From Methylobacterium sp. Leaf91 (GTDB lineage Bacteria > Pseudomonadota > Alphaproteobacteria > Rhizobiales > Beijerinckiaceae): 64,000 nucleotides of DNA. A program made the translations under genes and the position numbers. Positions within the stretch are counted from its first letter, which is position 1; every line of letters begins with the position of its first letter. Under the pieces are notes generated by a model. It searched no databases. It saw nothing but the letters and a program-made list of their open reading frames with translations, and was not told where the DNA came from. Positions 16,917 through 26,311 of this stretch are shown in pieces. The DNA lies in assembly GCF_001422815.1 (NCBI RefSeq), contig NZ_LMMP01000045.1, forward strand, positions 227,765 through 291,764. The letters run 5' to 3'.

Positions 16917-17774
16917 TCAGCGCCGCGTCTGGCCGGGCCGGTTCGGCGTCGGGTTGTTGGCTTTCGACGAGCCCACGGACGCCATGCCGTCACGCCACAG
17001 GCTGTCGAACAGGCTCTGCATCGTCCTGGCGTTTTCCTGCTGAACCTCCAGCCCGGACTGAAACATCTGCTGCAACAGATCGAACGGGTTCAGCGCAGCA
17101 CCTTGCTGCGCGCCGGCCGAGGCCTGACGGGATTCGGGCGCTGAGGTGGAATCCTGTGCCGGTCGGGCCGCCGGGAACAGGCGTGCGGGCGGCAGGCTCT
17201 TCTGTGCCGGGGCGGTACGAGCAGGGGCGGCGGCCTGCATCGGCGAAGACAGCATCGCACCGCCCGCTTTCATGAAGCCGTTCATCATCTCGGTCCAATA
17301 GGGATGGGTCGGGATGCCGAAGGGCGAGGGCGGGGGAGGCGCGGGCTGGGGAGCGGGCTGCCCTGGATTCATCATCACGTGGACGATCCCCGCCACGACC
17401 ATGCCGGCCATGAGCGGCAGCATCTGCCGGAGGGCGGGCGTCGCCACGCCGCTCACCGCAGCCGCCTGTTGCAGGACGGCCTGGCTCAGATGCTGCGAGC
17501 CGAAGAGCTGGCGCATCATGGCATCCATCTGCGGCTTGGCCTGCGGGGCGGTGAGCGCGGCCGGGTCCATGAAGCTGAACATCTGGGTGAAGCCGGTGGG
17601 ATCGGCGGCGGCGTTGCGCTGGAGGCCGAGCGTCAGGGCCGGCATCAGCGCTTCCATGGCCCGACGGGTCTGGTCCGGCGACAATCCGAATTGCTGGCCG
17701 AAACCGTTGGCGCCCATGAAACCATTGGGGTCCATGCCGCCCTGCGCCTGCAAGAGATCGAACAGGTTGAACAT
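16917..17774 (-). CDS. DUF937-like protein
   Basis: A 285-residue protein. The N-terminal half has the DUF937-like segment FGLSPDQTRRAMEALMPAL and a possible hydrophobic helix at about 117-135 (MLPLMAGMVVAGIV). A Pro/Ala-rich linker leads to a C-terminal amphipathic region (NPFDLLQQMFQSGLEVQQEN) that resembles a phasin-like helix. Function is unknown. Association with granules or membranes is a guess from composition. It is a single gene between the pilin and the MATE exporter. Confidence 0.7.
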   Translation of the reverse strand: MFNLFDLLQAQGGMDPNGFMGANGFGQQFGLSPDQTRRAMEALMPALTLGLQRNAAADPTGFTQMFSFMDPAALTAPQAKPQMDAMMRQLFGSQHLSQAVLQQAAAVSGVATPALRQMLPLMAGMVVAGIVHVMMNPGQPAPQPAPPPPSPFGIPTHPYWTEMMNGFMKAGGAMLSSPMQAAAPARTAPAQKSLPPARLFPAARPAQDSTSAPESRQASAGAQQGAALNPFDLLQQMFQSGLEVQQENARTMQSLFDSLWRDGMASVGSSKANNPTPNRPGQTRR

Positions 17775-17892
17775 GGCGGCAGCCTCTTGATCCCATCGCG
17801 GCCAGGCCGAATTGCTTCGGCCTGCTGTCGAGACGCGAACTCTGTCGCATCCCAGTCGTACTTACCAGCCCGAGATCATGCCCGTCCCGGCT

Positions 17893-19347
17893 CTAAACCA
17901 GTGCGTTCGGCCTCTCCGGGGCCGGAATATCGCCCCCGGAGGCATCCGCATCGGCCTCCGAGGCCAATTCGCGCGCGAAACCGGCCCGTTGCTCGAGCTG
18001 CGTCACCGTCCGGAAGGCGAGGGCGATACCGATCGCCCCGAAGGCGACGGAGCCGAACCCCACCCCGGCGATGATGCCCTCGGGGCCATAGAGATAGCCT
18101 CCGAGGAGCGCCGGGGGCACGGTTCCGATGGTGGCACGGCCCCAATTGAGGAAGGTCGACAGGAAGGGAAAGCCGAGATTGTTGAACGAGGCGTTGGCGA
18201 GGAACAGCAGCCCGGTGAAGAACCACACGCCTCCGCTCACGAGGCAGAAGAAGACGAACAGGTCGGCGGCGGTCCCGGTCAGTTCGAACAGGCCCGTCAA
18301 CGGCCCGCGAAAGGCGATCAGGGCGGCCCAGACCACCACGACATAGACCGCCGTGACCAGCGCGCCGTTCCTCAGCACGCCGCGCATCCGGTCGAACCGC
18401 CCCGCTCCCCAATTCTGGCCGAGGATCGGGCCGATGGAGCCGGACATGGCGAAGAGGCCGCCGAAGGCCACCGGCGTCAGCCGGTCGATCACCACGTTGC
18501 CGGCCACCGCCACGGCGCCGAACTTGGCCAGCGCATGGGCGATGAAGGCGCTCGCCACCGAGGGGGCGAGATTGGTGAGCACGGCGGGCAGGGCGATCCT
18601 GAAGACGATGGGCGCGTCCGAGATCACATCCGCGACACTCGGCGTGGCGAGCATCCGGTGCTGGCGCACGCCCCAGAGGCCGACGAGGGCGAAGGTCGCC
18701 CGCGCCACGCAGGTGGTGATGGCGGCCCCGTCGATCCCCAGCCCCGCCGTGAAGATGAGCAGCGGATCGAGGCCGGCGGTGACGATGGCGCCGCCCAGCG
18801 TCACGTACATCGCCTGGCGCGCCGCCCCGACGGCGCGAAGCAGGCCCGAGAACATCATGCCCGGCCCCATGAGCATGTTCGAGGGCAGGGCGATCCAGAG
18901 GAAGCGTTCGGCGACGGGCAGCGTCTCGGCGTCGGCTCCGATCCAGGACAGGATGGTCGGCAGGAAGGGCAGCATCGCGAGGACGAGGATGCCCGAGACG
19001 ATGATGCCGTGGATCGAGGCGGAGGTGGCCAGCCGCCGCGCGCCCGCTTCGTCGCCCGCGCCGATGGCCCGTGAGACCAGGGCCCCGGCGGCGATCATCA
19101 GGCCGATATTGATGGCGATGGCGAAGAACTGGACGATGGTGGCGAAGCCCACCGCCGCCGTGAGCGTCGGGTCGCCGAGTTTCGAGACGTAGATCAGCGA
19201 GAGCAGGTCGACGACGAAGATCGCCATCAGCCCGATCGAGCCCGTCCCGCTCATCACCACGACGTGCCGCAGGATCGATCCCGTGACGAAACGGCCCGTC
19301 TCCCGTCGGGCGGCGGGTTTCACCGCCGCCGCGCTCGTTTCAGGCAT
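17893..19347 (-). CDS. MATE-family efflux transporter
   Basis: A 484-residue inner-membrane exporter with about twelve hydrophobic helices in two homologous halves, as in NorM/DinF-type proteins driven by H+ or Na+. The second half contains the NLAPSVASAF and GPILGQNWGAGRFDR segments typical of the family. Substrate is unpredictable; cationic drugs are common. Its start overlaps the end of the KefC-type antiporter gene by 8 bases on the same strand, so the two are co-transcribed. Confidence 0.9.
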   Translation of the reverse strand: MPETSAAAVKPAARRETGRFVTGSILRHVVVMSGTGSIGLMAIFVVDLLSLIYVSKLGDPTLTAAVGFATIVQFFAIAINIGLMIAAGALVSRAIGAGDEAGARRLATSASIHGIIVSGILVLAMLPFLPTILSWIGADAETLPVAERFLWIALPSNMLMGPGMMFSGLLRAVGAARQAMYVTLGGAIVTAGLDPLLIFTAGLGIDGAAITTCVARATFALVGLWGVRQHRMLATPSVADVISDAPIVFRIALPAVLTNLAPSVASAFIAHALAKFGAVAVAGNVVIDRLTPVAFGGLFAMSGSIGPILGQNWGAGRFDRMRGVLRNGALVTAVYVVVVWAALIAFRGPLTGLFELTGTAADLFVFFCLVSGGVWFFTGLLFLANASFNNLGFPFLSTFLNWGRATIGTVPPALLGGYLYGPEGIIAGVGFGSVAFGAIGIALAFRTVTQLEQRAGFARELASEADADASGGDIPAPERPNALV

Positions 19348-21247
19348 CCGCTGGCGTGTCCTGCAATGGGGAATCCTGGACTTGCAACGTGCGGGTCGCG
19401 GCTTCGCGCTGTTCCAGGCCGATAATATCTCTGGTCTCGGCGCTGAGGGCGCGCGACGGGCGCTGCGGACGGGTCAAGGGTTCGGGTTTGATCTCGGGGC
19501 TGCCGCCGATATAGCGCGTTTCCTCCGGAAGGGCGCCGGCCTGCTGCAGGACGAGGCGCGCCACGTCGCGCTTGCGCACGTCCTGCGCCGTTGCGGCGGC
19601 GGCCTCGGCCGAAATGCCGAGCCCTTCCAGGGTCGCGCGGCCGAAGGCGATGGCCGATTCCACGGTCTCGCGAAGCTGATAATCCACGTCGCGGTTCATC
19701 AGCTCCACGGAATGCATCCGGTCGAAGGCGCGGACATAGGTGCGCACTCCGGTGAATTCCTCATGCACGATATCGACGATCTTCAGCGCCGCCTGGGGAT
19801 CGTCGACACAGATGCAGAGCAGCTCGACCCGGCCGATTCCGGCCGCGCGCAGCACGTCGAGGCGCGTGCCGTCGCCGTAATAGATGCGGAACCCGAAGCG
19901 CGAGGCGGAGCGGATCTGCTCCACGTCCTTGTCGATGACGGTGACGCTGATTCCCTCGGCGAGGAGCACCTGGGTCAGGATCTGTCCGAAACGGCCGAAC
20001 CCGACCACGAGGACGCGGGCCTCCGTGCTCTCGATCTGGTCTGGTGCGTGCTCCACCGCGTCCGGCCGGTGGCGCGACAGGTAGCCGTCGAGGGCCTTGG
20101 CGGCGACGGGGCCGACCAGCATGGTCAGGGCGGCGAGCGCCACGGCGAACCGGGTGGAGGATTGGTCGATCAGCCCCAGTTCGGACCCGGCGGGAAGCAG
20201 CACGAAGGCGAATTCGCCCGCTGGCGCGAGGATCGCCGCGCCGCGCACGGCATCGAGCCAGGGCGATCCGAACAGGCGGAACAGGCCGGCCACGATGGCG
20301 ACCTTGAGCAGGATGGCAGCCGCCGTCGCGCCGAGCAGGGCGGGCCACGCGCTCTTCAGCAGGCCGCCGTCGATGGACATGCCCACGCTCATGAAGAACA
20401 GGCCGAGGAGCATGCCGCGGAACGGCTCGATATCGGCCTCCAGCTGGTGGCGGAAGTTCGATTCCGCGAGAAGCACGCCGGCGAGGAAGGCGCCCATCGC
20501 CATGGACAGGCCGACATGCTCCATCAGCATCGCGGTGCCGAGGACCACGAGGAGGGCCGCCGCCGTCATGACCTCGCGCGCGCCGCTGGCCGCCAGCATG
20601 CTGAAGAACGGATTGAGGCCGTAGCGGCCCACCAGCACCACGGCGAGGATCGCCGCCCCGACGGTCCCCGTGGAGGCGAGCGCGTGTCCCAGCCACTCGT
20701 CGTTGCCGGTGCCGCCGCTGGAGGCGAGGAGCGGCATCAGGGCGAGGATGGCCACGACGGAGATGTCCTGGAACAGCAGCACCGCAAAGGCGCGTCCGCC
20801 ATAGGGCGTGCCGAGATCGCCGCGCTCTTCCAAGAGCTGCAGGGCGACGGCGGTGGCCGACAGGGCAAGGGCGACGCCGATGACGAGGCTCGCGGCCAGG
20901 GTGAGCCCGAACAGGGCGCAGGCGCCGGCAAGCAAGATCGTGCAGAGGAGCAGCTGTGCCGCACCGAGCCCGAAAATGTCGCGCCGCATCGAAATCAGCC
21001 GGGAAATCTCGAGTTCGAGCCCGACGATGAAGAGAAGGAGGACGACGCCGAGTTCCGCGACGCTCGCGGCGGTCTCCGGCTCGGCGATGAGCGAAAAGCC
21101 GAAGGGGCCGATGATGACCCCGGCGACGAGATATCCAAGTACCGCGCTCTGCCCGATGAGACGGAAGATCGGCACGCCGATCACCGCCGCCGACAGGAAG
21201 GTCAGCACCGGCGGCAGGAAGCTCACATGGGTGGAGGCGCTCGCCAT
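19340..21247 (-). CDS. CPA2-family K+/H+ antiporter, KefC-like
   Basis: A 635-residue protein. Residues 1-~400 are about 12-13 membrane helices of the cation:proton antiporter-2 fold (GLELEI, LFQDISVVAI and FLAGVLLAESNFR segments). A TrkA-N/RCK domain follows with the nucleotide-binding motif VLVVGFGRFGQ. A ~100-residue tail has no recognised domain. KefB/C homologues release K+ under glutathione-conjugate control. The downstream overlapping MATE gene suggests joint work in ion or toxin stress. Confidence 0.9.
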   Translation of the reverse strand: MASASTHVSFLPPVLTFLSAAVIGVPIFRLIGQSAVLGYLVAGVIIGPFGFSLIAEPETAASVAELGVVLLLFIVGLELEISRLISMRRDIFGLGAAQLLLCTILLAGACALFGLTLAASLVIGVALALSATAVALQLLEERGDLGTPYGGRAFAVLLFQDISVVAILALMPLLASSGGTGNDEWLGHALASTGTVGAAILAVVLVGRYGLNPFFSMLAASGAREVMTAAALLVVLGTAMLMEHVGLSMAMGAFLAGVLLAESNFRHQLEADIEPFRGMLLGLFFMSVGMSIDGGLLKSAWPALLGATAAAILLKVAIVAGLFRLFGSPWLDAVRGAAILAPAGEFAFVLLPAGSELGLIDQSSTRFAVALAALTMLVGPVAAKALDGYLSRHRPDAVEHAPDQIESTEARVLVVGFGRFGQILTQVLLAEGISVTVIDKDVEQIRSASRFGFRIYYGDGTRLDVLRAAGIGRVELLCICVDDPQAALKIVDIVHEEFTGVRTYVRAFDRMHSVELMNRDVDYQLRETVESAIAFGRATLEGLGISAEAAAATAQDVRKRDVARLVLQQAGALPEETRYIGGSPEIKPEPLTRPQRPSRALSAETRDIIGLEQREAATRTLQVQDSPLQDTPADA

Positions 21248-21402
21248 GTCGATCCGGTCTATGAGGAGTGGGGTCGCCCGCGGCCGGTGCCGCGAGCGCG
21301 TCGCCGTGCTCTCCTCTTAGACCAGGGGCATCGCCCCCGCCACGCCTGCATGTGGTGGATGGGCCGTGTCGCATCCACTACCGGTGCGCAGCGGCACGCG
21401 GT

Positions 21403-21450
21403 TCAGCCGAAGCGGCGCGTGACGTGTCAGGCGAAGCGGCGCGTGACCTG
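21403..21450. repeat. 24-bp tandem repeat at the DUF1127 gene end
   Basis: Two adjacent 24-bp units, each beginning TCAGsCGAAGCGGCGCGTGA, differ at 2 positions. The right unit encodes the last residues and stop of the DUF1127 protein, and the left unit lies beyond the stop. A third, degraded unit may precede them. Confidence 0.75.
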
Positions 21451-21717
21451 GCGGACGGCGCGATGGGCCAGGATCACCTTGGTGGCGTCTGAAGGCGAGG
21501 GCGCGTCGTAGGCGTCCAGGACGTCCCAGCGGGTGAGGCCGATATCGTTCAATTCGCGCTCGGAAAGGGAGCCGAGCTCCACGAGGCCGCGCTTGTCGGC
21601 GTCGTTGCGCGAGACCAGGGACGCGGCCTTGGAGAAGAGGTTGCCGATGAAGCGAGTGGCCCGGCCGACCTGTTCGGCTGCCGCGTCGCCCGGGGTCCAG
21701 TTGAGGGTGCTGTTCAT
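21427..21717 (-). CDS. DUF1127-containing protein 1
   Basis: A 96-residue protein with a DUF1127-type core LGSLSERELNDIGLTRWDVLDA and a basic C-terminus (HRAVRQVTRRFA). DUF1127 proteins in other bacteria can bind RNA or proteins through arginine-rich helices. The function of this one is unknown. The ATG after a strongly basic non-coding-like stretch is chosen because the family starts shortly before the core. A related gene lies just upstream on the same strand. Confidence 0.8.
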   Translation of the reverse strand: MNSTLNWTPGDAAAEQVGRATRFIGNLFSKAASLVSRNDADKRGLVELGSLSERELNDIGLTRWDVLDAYDAPSPSDATKVILAHRAVRQVTRRFA

Positions 21718-21953
21718 GATCCTGAGTTCCAAATTCTCGACGCACAATCTTTGCGGCGAAGGTGATGGGAGTGATGTGCGCCCCCTCCGCCCTGAAAGAC
21801 GTGCGATCGAGCACTTAGCCCAAATAGACTTGCGGTGCCTGCAGGTCTGGTAGAACCGGACCACGGATAAACCTCAATCACCAACCGAATGACCAGTTTG
21901 GCGGCATGCCGAATTCGAAGTCATGCTCAATAATGCACGTTCTGCCATCTTGA

Positions 21954-22250
21954 TCAGATCTTAACGCTTTGGGTGCGGCGTGCTTCCCTTCTCTCGTCCT
22001 GGCGGACCAGCAGGAACTGGGAGGCGTCGGCCTCAACAGCGCCTGCATCCATCACGTCCTGCCGGATCAGGCCGATATCCTTCAATTCCCGATCGGTCAT
22101 GACACTGAGCTTGCGCAGGACACGCCGGTTGATCGCTTGGCGCGACAACTCGGCGGCCAGTCCGGTGAACAGCCGGGCGGCGGCGAGCGAGACGCGCCGA
22201 GCGAGATCGCCCGTCCGCGTGGTCTTCCGCTGCTGCAGGATCGTCGTCAT
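21954..22250 (-). CDS. DUF1127-containing protein 2
   Basis: A 98-residue paralogue of the neighbouring DUF1127 protein. The core is LRKLSVMTDRELKDIGLIRQDVMDA, preceded by a basic helix (RKTTRTGDLARRVSLAAARL). The two copies share the ELnDIGLtRqDV pattern but differ outside it. About 240 bases separate them, with AT-richer sequence near 21860-21950, so each may have its own promoter. It is divergent from the MocR regulator gene. Confidence 0.82.
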   Translation of the reverse strand: MTTILQQRKTTRTGDLARRVSLAAARLFTGLAAELSRQAINRRVLRKLSVMTDRELKDIGLIRQDVMDAGAVEADASQFLLVRQDERREARRTQSVKI

Positions 22251-22391
22251 CGATGGGCCTTTCCTTCGCCGGCCTGCCGCGCGGGCCTGACGGCGTTTCG
22301 TTGGAGGGCAGGGATGGCCCCGTCCCGCTGGCGGAGACAGGGACAGTCCAGTACGCTTTGGCTGAATTGTCCGGGCGAAGGATCAGTACAG

Positions 22392-23789
22392 ATGGCGGGA
22401 TCGGCGCGGACCACGCTCACCCTGGTGGATACGGTGTCGTCCGCGATCATGGAGCGGATCGCCGGACGCCAGCTCATGCCCGGCGCGCGGCTGCCCTCGG
22501 TGCGGGCTTTCGCCGAATCCATGGGCGTGTCGAAATCCACCGTGGTCGAGGCCTATGAGCGCCTCGGCGCCGAAGGGGCCATCGTCGCGCGCCGGGGCTC
22601 GGGCTTCTATGTGGCGGGCAAGACCCGCCCGCTCTGCCTGAAGGAGATCGGGCCGCAGCTCGACCGCGCCGTGGATCCGCTCTGGATCACCCGGCAATCG
22701 ATGCAATCCGGGCCGGACCTGCTGAAACCCGGTTCCGGCTGGCTGCCCTCGTCATGGATGCCCGAGGAGGCGATCCGGCGCGCCCTGCGCCACATTGCCC
22801 GCGACGCCGATTCGAACGTGATCTGCTATGACAAGCCCCTCGGCTTTCCGCCGTTGCGGAGCCAGATCGCCCGGCGTCTCGCCGAGAAGGGGATCGAGGC
22901 GGAGGCCGACCAGATCGTCCTGACGGATTCGGCGACCCAGGCCGTGGACCTGCTGTGCCGGTTCCTCCTCGACCCGGGCGACGCCGTGCTGGTCGATGAC
23001 CCCTGCTACTTCAACTACCATGCGCTGCTGCGGGCGAACCGCGCGAAGGTCGTGGGTGTGCCCTTCACCCCCGCCGGGCCGGACGTCGCCGAGCTCGAAC
23101 GGCTGATCGTCGAGCACCGGCCCCGGTTCTACCTGACCAATTCCGCGCTCCATAACCCCACCGGCGCCACCCTGGCTCCCGCCGTGGCTCACCGCGTCCT
23201 CAAGCTCGCCGAGGCGCATGACATGCTCATCGTCGAGGACGACATCTTCGGAGATCTCGAAGCCGACCCGGCCCCGCGTCTGGCGGGGTTCGACGGGCTC
23301 GACCGGGTGATCGCGGTGGGCAGCTTCTCGAAGACCCTCTCGGCCTCGATCCGCTGCGGCTACATCGCCCTGCGCCCCGACTGGGTGGAGGGGCTGATCG
23401 ACCTGAAACTCGCCCTCAGCCTCGGCAACGGTCATCTCTCCGCGGCGCTGATGCACCGTCTCATCACCGACGGGGCCTATCGCCGCCACCTCGCGGAAAT
23501 CCGCGAAAAACTCGCCCGCGCCATGGGCGAGACCGCACGGCGGCTGGAGCGCTGCGGCCTCACGCTCTGGACCGAGCCGCGCGGTGGCCTCTTCCTCTGG
23601 GCGCGCCTGCCGGACGGGCTCGATTCGGCCGACATCGCCCGCAACGCCCTGGCGCGGGACGTGGTCCTCGCCCCCGGCGCGGCCTTCAGCATCGGCGCAA
23701 GCGGGCGTGACTTCCTTCGCTTCAACGTCGCCCATTGCGCCGATCCGCGCCTGTTTCGCGTGCTGGAGGAGAGCATGGCGGCGGCCTGA
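22392..23789 (+). CDS. MocR-type PLP-dependent transcriptional regulator
   Basis: A 465-residue fusion of a GntR winged helix (about 10-75: LPSVRAFAESMGVSKSTVVEAYE) with a fold-type I aminotransferase domain. The PLP lysine is expected in GSFSKTLSASIRCGY, and NPTG is visible in HNPTGATL. MocR proteins usually sense a PLP-reactive amine or amino acid and control a neighbour. Targets here could be the divergent DUF1127 gene or the acyl-CoA dehydrogenase ~95 bases downstream. The upstream open frame is non-coding in appearance. Confidence 0.9.
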   Translation: MAGSARTTLTLVDTVSSAIMERIAGRQLMPGARLPSVRAFAESMGVSKSTVVEAYERLGAEGAIVARRGSGFYVAGKTRPLCLKEIGPQLDRAVDPLWITRQSMQSGPDLLKPGSGWLPSSWMPEEAIRRALRHIARDADSNVICYDKPLGFPPLRSQIARRLAEKGIEAEADQIVLTDSATQAVDLLCRFLLDPGDAVLVDDPCYFNYHALLRANRAKVVGVPFTPAGPDVAELERLIVEHRPRFYLTNSALHNPTGATLAPAVAHRVLKLAEAHDMLIVEDDIFGDLEADPAPRLAGFDGLDRVIAVGSFSKTLSASIRCGYIALRPDWVEGLIDLKLALSLGNGHLSAALMHRLITDGAYRRHLAEIREKLARAMGETARRLERCGLTLWTEPRGGLFLWARLPDGLDSADIARNALARDVVLAPGAAFSIGASGRDFLRFNVAHCADPRLFRVLEESMAAA

Positions 23790-23885
23790 CGACTTTCTGG
23801 TGCACCGCGCCAGGTGGAACCCCTGAGCCGAAGCGAAGCTTTGCTGGATAAGGGCGACGCCCAACACAAAGTCTCGGGAGGAACC

Positions 23886-25112
23886 ATGTCGAAGTCGGAG
23901 CTGAAGCAGCCGCGTCCGCCGGAGCTGTTCTCCCCCTGGCGCACGGAGGCGCGCGCCAGGCTTCAGCAGGAAGCGCGCGACTTCGCCCGGGACGTGGTGC
24001 TGCCGCTCGCCGACGAACTCGACCGGCAGAAAGCCGAGATGCCGCGCTCGCTCATCGACCGGATGGCGGCCAAGGGCTGGTTCGGCATCACCATTCCGGC
24101 CGAGCATGGCGGACTCGGCCTCGGCGTGTTCGAATATTGCCTCGTCTCGGAGGAGCTCGCCCGCGCCTGGCTCTCCGTCGGCAGCATCCTGGCGCGAGGG
24201 CAAGGGCTCGGCACCCAGACCCTCGACGAGGGGCGCCGCCGCGCTCTCCTGCAGAGATCGGCCCGCGGCGAGTGGATCGGCGGCATCGCCTTGTCCGAGC
24301 CCACCGCCGGTTCCGATCTCGCCGGCGTCCAGACCCGCGCGGTGCGCGACGGGGACGATTGGGTTCTCACCGGGACCAAGCGCTGGGCCGGTTTCGCGCT
24401 CGCCGCTGATTTCATCGAAGTCCTGGCCCGCACCCGCGAGCCGGAGCCGGGCGAGCCGCGCTCGGCCGGGCTGGAACCGTTCCTCGTGGTCAAGAAGCCC
24501 GGCACCTTCCCCGAGGGCATGACGGGCCATGTCATCGACAAGATCGGCTATCACGGCTTCCTCACCTTCGAGCTCGAACTCGACGGCGTGCGCGTGCCGG
24601 AGGGCGACCGCCTCACCGGCCTCTACGGCGATGGCGGCGCGGATGCGGATTCCGGCGGTTTCGCCTCGGTGCAGCGCGGCCTCAACATTGCCCGCGTCCA
24701 CACCGCCGCCCGCGCCGTCGGCGTCGCCCGCGCGGCGGTGGAGGATTGCCAGCTCTACCTGCAGGAGCGCGAACAGTTCGGCCATCCGATCGGCGAGTTC
24801 CAGGCCCTGCGCTTCGCGCTGGCCGACATGTCGGCGGAGGTCGATCAGGCCCGCGCCTACTGGCAACAGGTGGCCCACCTTCTCGACGAGGGCGAGGCGG
24901 CCGAGAGCGAATCCGCCAAGGTGAAGCTGCTGGCCACCGAGATGGCGGTGCGCGTCACCAACCAGGCGATGCAGCTCCACGGCGGCAACGGCTACACCAC
25001 CGAACGCCGGGTGGAACGCTACTGGCGCGACGCGCGGCTCACCACGATCTTCGAGGGAACCAGCGAGATCCAGCGGCGGATCATCAGCGACCGGATGCTG
25101 GGGCGCAGGTAA
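23886..25112 (+). CDS. Acyl-CoA dehydrogenase family protein
   Basis: A 408-residue flavoprotein that introduces a trans-2 double bond into an acyl-CoA, passing electrons to ETF. The flavin/substrate motif IALSEPTAGSDLAG and the C-terminal signature RYWRDARLTTIFEGTSEIQ are present, with HGGNGYTTE just before. Which acyl chain it uses is not clear; catalytic-base placement matches the short-chain group. The start follows a strong GGGAGGAACC site. It follows the MocR gene on the same strand. Confidence 0.9.
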   Translation: MSKSELKQPRPPELFSPWRTEARARLQQEARDFARDVVLPLADELDRQKAEMPRSLIDRMAAKGWFGITIPAEHGGLGLGVFEYCLVSEELARAWLSVGSILARGQGLGTQTLDEGRRRALLQRSARGEWIGGIALSEPTAGSDLAGVQTRAVRDGDDWVLTGTKRWAGFALAADFIEVLARTREPEPGEPRSAGLEPFLVVKKPGTFPEGMTGHVIDKIGYHGFLTFELELDGVRVPEGDRLTGLYGDGGADADSGGFASVQRGLNIARVHTAARAVGVARAAVEDCQLYLQEREQFGHPIGEFQALRFALADMSAEVDQARAYWQQVAHLLDEGEAAESESAKVKLLATEMAVRVTNQAMQLHGGNGYTTERRVERYWRDARLTTIFEGTSEIQRRIISDRMLGRR

Positions 25113-25236
25113 GTGACGCAAGGGAGGGACGCATCCGATCCTGCCCCGGTGTGCCCCCTCCGCCCTGACACCGCCGCGCATTTTACGCTATAGGAGGTTG
25201 ACAGGGGCGGCCTCGCCTCGCCACATCCCGGCTATC

Positions 25237-26232
25237 ATGAGCGATCCTCTTTCGAAGACCTTTCCCGACGGTTCGGCCAAGCCGCCGCTGGAGATCCTGC
25301 TCTGCGCACCGCGGGGGTTCTGCGCGGGCGTGGTTCGCGCCATCGACGTGGTCGAGCGGGCGCTGGCGATCTATGGACCTCCGGTCTATGTGCGCCACGA
25401 GATCGTCCACAACAAATACGTGGTCGAGAGTCTGAAGCGGAAGGGCGCGGTGTTCGTGCGCGAGCTCGACGAGGTGCCGGACGGCAACGCCCCGGTGATC
25501 TTCTCGGCCCACGGCGTCGCCAAGACGGTGCCGGCCAATGCCGACAATCGCGGGCTCGTCACCATCGACGCCACCTGCCCGCTGGTGACCAAGGTCCACC
25601 GCGAGGCCGAGATCCACCACAAGCGCGGCCGCCACGTCCTGCTGGTCGGCCATTCCGGCCATCCGGAAGTCGTCGGCACCATGGGCCAGCTGCCCAAGGG
25701 CTCGATCACCCTGGTGGAGGATCTGGAGCAGATCGCCGCCCTGGAGCCGGAGAATCGCGACAACCTTGCCTGGGTCACGCAAACGACCCTGTCGGTGGAC
25801 GATACCCGCCACATCGTCGCCGCCCTGAAGCAGAAGTTCCCGACCATCACCGGGCCGCACAAGGACGACATCTGCTACGCCACCACCAACCGCCAGGAAG
25901 CGGTGAAGCAGGTGGCCCCGCTGGTGGATGCGGTGATCGTCGTCGGCTCCTCGAACTCCTCGAACTCGCAGCGTCTCCGCGAAGTCGCCGAGCGCGTCGG
26001 CTGCCCGATCACCCGCCTCGTGCTCCGCGCCGAGGAGATCGACTGGCCGGCTTTCGAGGGCATCCGCAAGCTCGGCCTCACCGCCGGCGCCTCGGCGCCC
26101 GAGGTGCTGGTGGAAGAGATCATCGACGCCTTCGCCGCCCGCTACGACGTCACCGTCGATACGGTTTCCACGGTGGTGGAGGACATGTCCTTCCCGCTGC
26201 CGCGCGAATTGCGCAGCGAAGCCGCCGAGTAA
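25237..26232 (+). CDS. ispH: 4-hydroxy-3-methylbut-2-enyl diphosphate reductase
   Basis: A 331-residue iron-sulphur enzyme catalysing the last MEP-pathway step, from HMBPP to IPP and DMAPP. The three cluster cysteines are in PRGFCAGV (Cys29), DATCPLVTKVH and DDICYATTNRQ. Conserved HSGHPEVVGT and SSNSSNS are present, and TQTTLS holds the active-site region. The ATG reading MSDPLSK was chosen by family length. ispH followed by thrB is a common alphaproteobacterial order. Confidence 0.96.
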   Translation: MSDPLSKTFPDGSAKPPLEILLCAPRGFCAGVVRAIDVVERALAIYGPPVYVRHEIVHNKYVVESLKRKGAVFVRELDEVPDGNAPVIFSAHGVAKTVPANADNRGLVTIDATCPLVTKVHREAEIHHKRGRHVLLVGHSGHPEVVGTMGQLPKGSITLVEDLEQIAALEPENRDNLAWVTQTTLSVDDTRHIVAALKQKFPTITGPHKDDICYATTNRQEAVKQVAPLVDAVIVVGSSNSSNSQRLREVAERVGCPITRLVLRAEEIDWPAFEGIRKLGLTAGASAPEVLVEEIIDAFAARYDVTVDTVSTVVEDMSFPLPRELRSEAAE

Positions 26233-26257
26233 CACGGCCGCATCGGCTCTCTATCCG

Positions 26258-26277
26258 GGGGCGCCTGCGGGCGCCCC
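26258..26277 (+). terminator. Hairpin between ispH and thrB
   Basis: A perfect 8-bp stem GGGGCGCC-TGCG-GGCGCCCC followed by TTCGCGTTT, 25 bases after the ispH stop. The weak T content makes partial termination or processing more likely than full termination. Confidence 0.45.
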
Positions 26278-26311
26278 TTCGCGTTTCCGCCCTCGAACCT
26301 CAGCGAAGCCC

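Noticed and set aside
19283..21511. A 742-codon plus-strand frame opposite the KefC-type and MATE genes
   Set aside because: It is the reverse of membrane-protein codons, with Asp/Glu/Gly/His-rich low-complexity translation and no domain.
22752..25181. An 809-codon minus-strand frame opposite the MocR and acyl-CoA dehydrogenase genes
   Set aside because: Both opposite genes have catalytic motifs and good starts. The antisense product has shadow composition.
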